This document shows positions 5,915-6,462 of a stretch of 6,462 bases of DNA, one piece after another. Source of the DNA: Clostridiaceae bacterium (GTDB taxonomy: Bacteria; Bacillota_A; Clostridia; Acetivibrionales; Acetivibrionaceae); the NCBI GenBank assembly GCA_012513545.1, contig JAAZCB010000947.1, positions 1 through 6,462 of the forward strand. The letters run 5' to 3'. The translations under genes and the position numbers were made by a program. The notes under the pieces were generated by a model. It was not told where the DNA came from. It saw only the letters and a program-made list of their open reading frames with translations, and ran no database searches. Position 1 is the first letter of the stretch. Every line of letters starts with the position of its first letter.

Positions 5915-5925
5915 TCACATCTTTG

Positions 5926-6333
5926 CTAAAATCTGCTGTAACCCCACCAATCAGGTATTAAATCCTTTAACTTGATTGATTTAAAGGATTTAACATCCAA
6001 TAAAATTTCAATATCACAACTGTTTTTATCAAGTTGCATCATAAATTCTCTACAGGCTCCACACGGGGAACCTACGCTCCCATTTGGCATCACAGCAACT
6101 ACTTTATCTATTTCACTTTCTCCATTAGTTATCATGTTTGCAATTGCATTTCTTTCTGCACACATACCAAGTGTTGACGCAGTATCAATACAAACTCCAA
6201 CATAAATATTTCCCCTTCGAGTTAAAATTGCAGCAGCAACCCCACCAGCTTCAATAAATGGTGATACAATTCTTGAGTTTTGAACTGCTTTTGCTTGGTT
6301 ATATAGCTTTTCCCAAATCTTATTATCATCCAT
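5926..6333 (-). CDS. Cytidine-deaminase-family zinc deaminase (substrate uncertain)
   Basis: 135 residues, the usual size of a homotetrameric cytidine deaminase or blasticidin-S deaminase. Zinc ligands and catalytic glutamate are intact: CAERNAI (C58, E60) and PCGACRE (P90, C91, C94). The family hydrolyses the amino group of cytidine or similar aminopyrimidines in the cytoplasm, usually for pyrimidine salvage. In the ribose-contacting segment, normally G-[CN]-N-V-E-N-A-S, this protein reads GVCIDTAS (46-53): the key Asn is Cys and the Glu is Asp. The substrate may therefore differ from plain cytidine. The C-terminal KDLIPDWWG resembles the L-x-P end of the family. The ATG has AGGAG nine bases upstream, inside the end of an upstream frame that overlaps it by 8 nt, which suggests translational coupling. 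Confidence 0.88.
   Translation of the reverse strand: MDDNKIWEKLYNQAKAVQNSRIVSPFIEAGGVAAAILTRRGNIYVGVCIDTASTLGMCAERNAIANMITNGESEIDKVVAVMPNGSVGSPCGACREFMMQLDKNSCDIEILLDVKSFKSIKLKDLIPDWWGYSRF
5958..5993. repeat. 13-bp perfect inverted repeat inside the deaminase gene
   Basis: TTAAATCCTTTAA (5958-5970) and its exact complement TTAAAGGATTTAA (5981-5993) are separated by 10 bases and encode part of KSFKSIKLKDLI near the C-terminus. The hairpin would sit in the last 70 bases of the mRNA coding region. Confidence 0.7.
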
Positions 6334-6462
6334 ATTGATTTACTCCTATTAATATTTCTTCAATGACCTGCTTATATAACCCGTCGCAGAATGCGACGGT
6401 CTCTTGCATGCAATTTATAATAACGTTTAGCATGGCTGACGTTTCTAGAGTCGTACCCCAAA
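6326..6462 (-). CDS. C-terminal end of an unidentified gene entering from the right edge
   Basis: On the minus strand 44 codons are open to the right edge, reading WGTTLETSAMLNVIINCMQE and onward to ILIGVNQYG, with a TGA stop at 6326-6328. The stop overlaps the deaminase start in the sequence ATGGATGA, an arrangement typical of translationally coupled operon genes. The residue pattern looks like a real helical C-terminus, but I do not recognise the family. An open stretch of this length can also arise by chance, so this is a moderate call. Confidence 0.5.
   Translation of the reverse strand, partial: WGTTLETSAMLNVIINCMQETVAFCDGLYKQVIEEILIGVNQYG
6381..6399. repeat. Perfect 8-bp hairpin with 3-nt loop
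   Basis: CCGTCGCA (6381-6388) and TGCGACGG (6392-6399) flank GAA. It is much more GC-rich than its surroundings and lies about 50 bases before the deaminase start. A 10-bp palindrome, TTGCATGCAA (6404-6413), follows. If the frame entering from the right is real, both lie inside coding sequence. Neither is followed by a T run, so a terminator is not supported. Confidence 0.4.

Noticed and set aside
5675..5925. T-box leader or tRNA-like fold in the repeat-rich spacer
   Set aside because: No T-box core sequence (AGGGUGGNACCGCG) and no cloverleaf with a proper T-arm could be built.
4798..6205. Plus-strand open frames at 4798-4986, 5427-5615 and 5972-6205
   Set aside because: They are antisense to the WYL regulator, the CxxC protein and the deaminase, and lack recognisable protein features.
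5136..6333. Integron cassette array made of the deaminase and CxxC-protein genes
   Set aside because: Only one attC-like core is visible, no site follows the CxxC-protein gene, and no integrase is present; kept only as a weak alternative for the spacer.

Overview
The window reads as chromosomal DNA of an anaerobic, AT-rich Firmicute, most likely a cellulolytic or saccharolytic clostridium of the Ruminiclostridium type. This is inference from the large clostridial-style [FeFe] hydrogenase, strong AGGAGG-type ribosome binding sites and AT-rich intergenic DNA; there is no rRNA marker. All seven coding regions are on the minus strand, so transcription runs from right to left.

Left part (1-3111). 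The first 2652 bases hold 884 codons of a very large [FeFe] hydrogenase whose C-terminus lies beyond the left edge. In protein order it joins a NuoG-type [2Fe-2S] domain, a complete GltD-like FeS/FAD/NAD(P)H oxidoreductase, two ferredoxin-type [4Fe-4S] clusters and the H-cluster domain, so NAD(P)H oxidation and H2 chemistry are on one chain. It has its own sigmaA-like promoter about 260 bases upstream and a long leader with several hairpins. No gene lies between it and 3112.

Middle part (3112-5110). Three minus-strand genes run in the order WYL-family regulator, GyrI-like CPKC protein, MGMT-fold protein that lacks the alkyl-acceptor cysteine. The same 16-bp inverted repeat, TGAC-N8-GTCA, occurs just upstream of the regulator and again just upstream of the two-gene unit it precedes. 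This suggests a self-contained regulon, possibly answering DNA alkylation or a small toxic molecule. That is the best candidate here for an undescribed system.

Right part (5111-6462). A 175-residue protein with two copies of a CxxC module has no recognised family. Before it lies a 262-bp spacer rich in nested inverted and direct repeats. Next is a cytidine-deaminase-family gene with intact zinc ligands and altered nucleoside-pocket residues. The end of another reading frame enters from the right edge and overlaps the deaminase start by 8 nt. No tRNA, rRNA, CRISPR array or transposase was seen.
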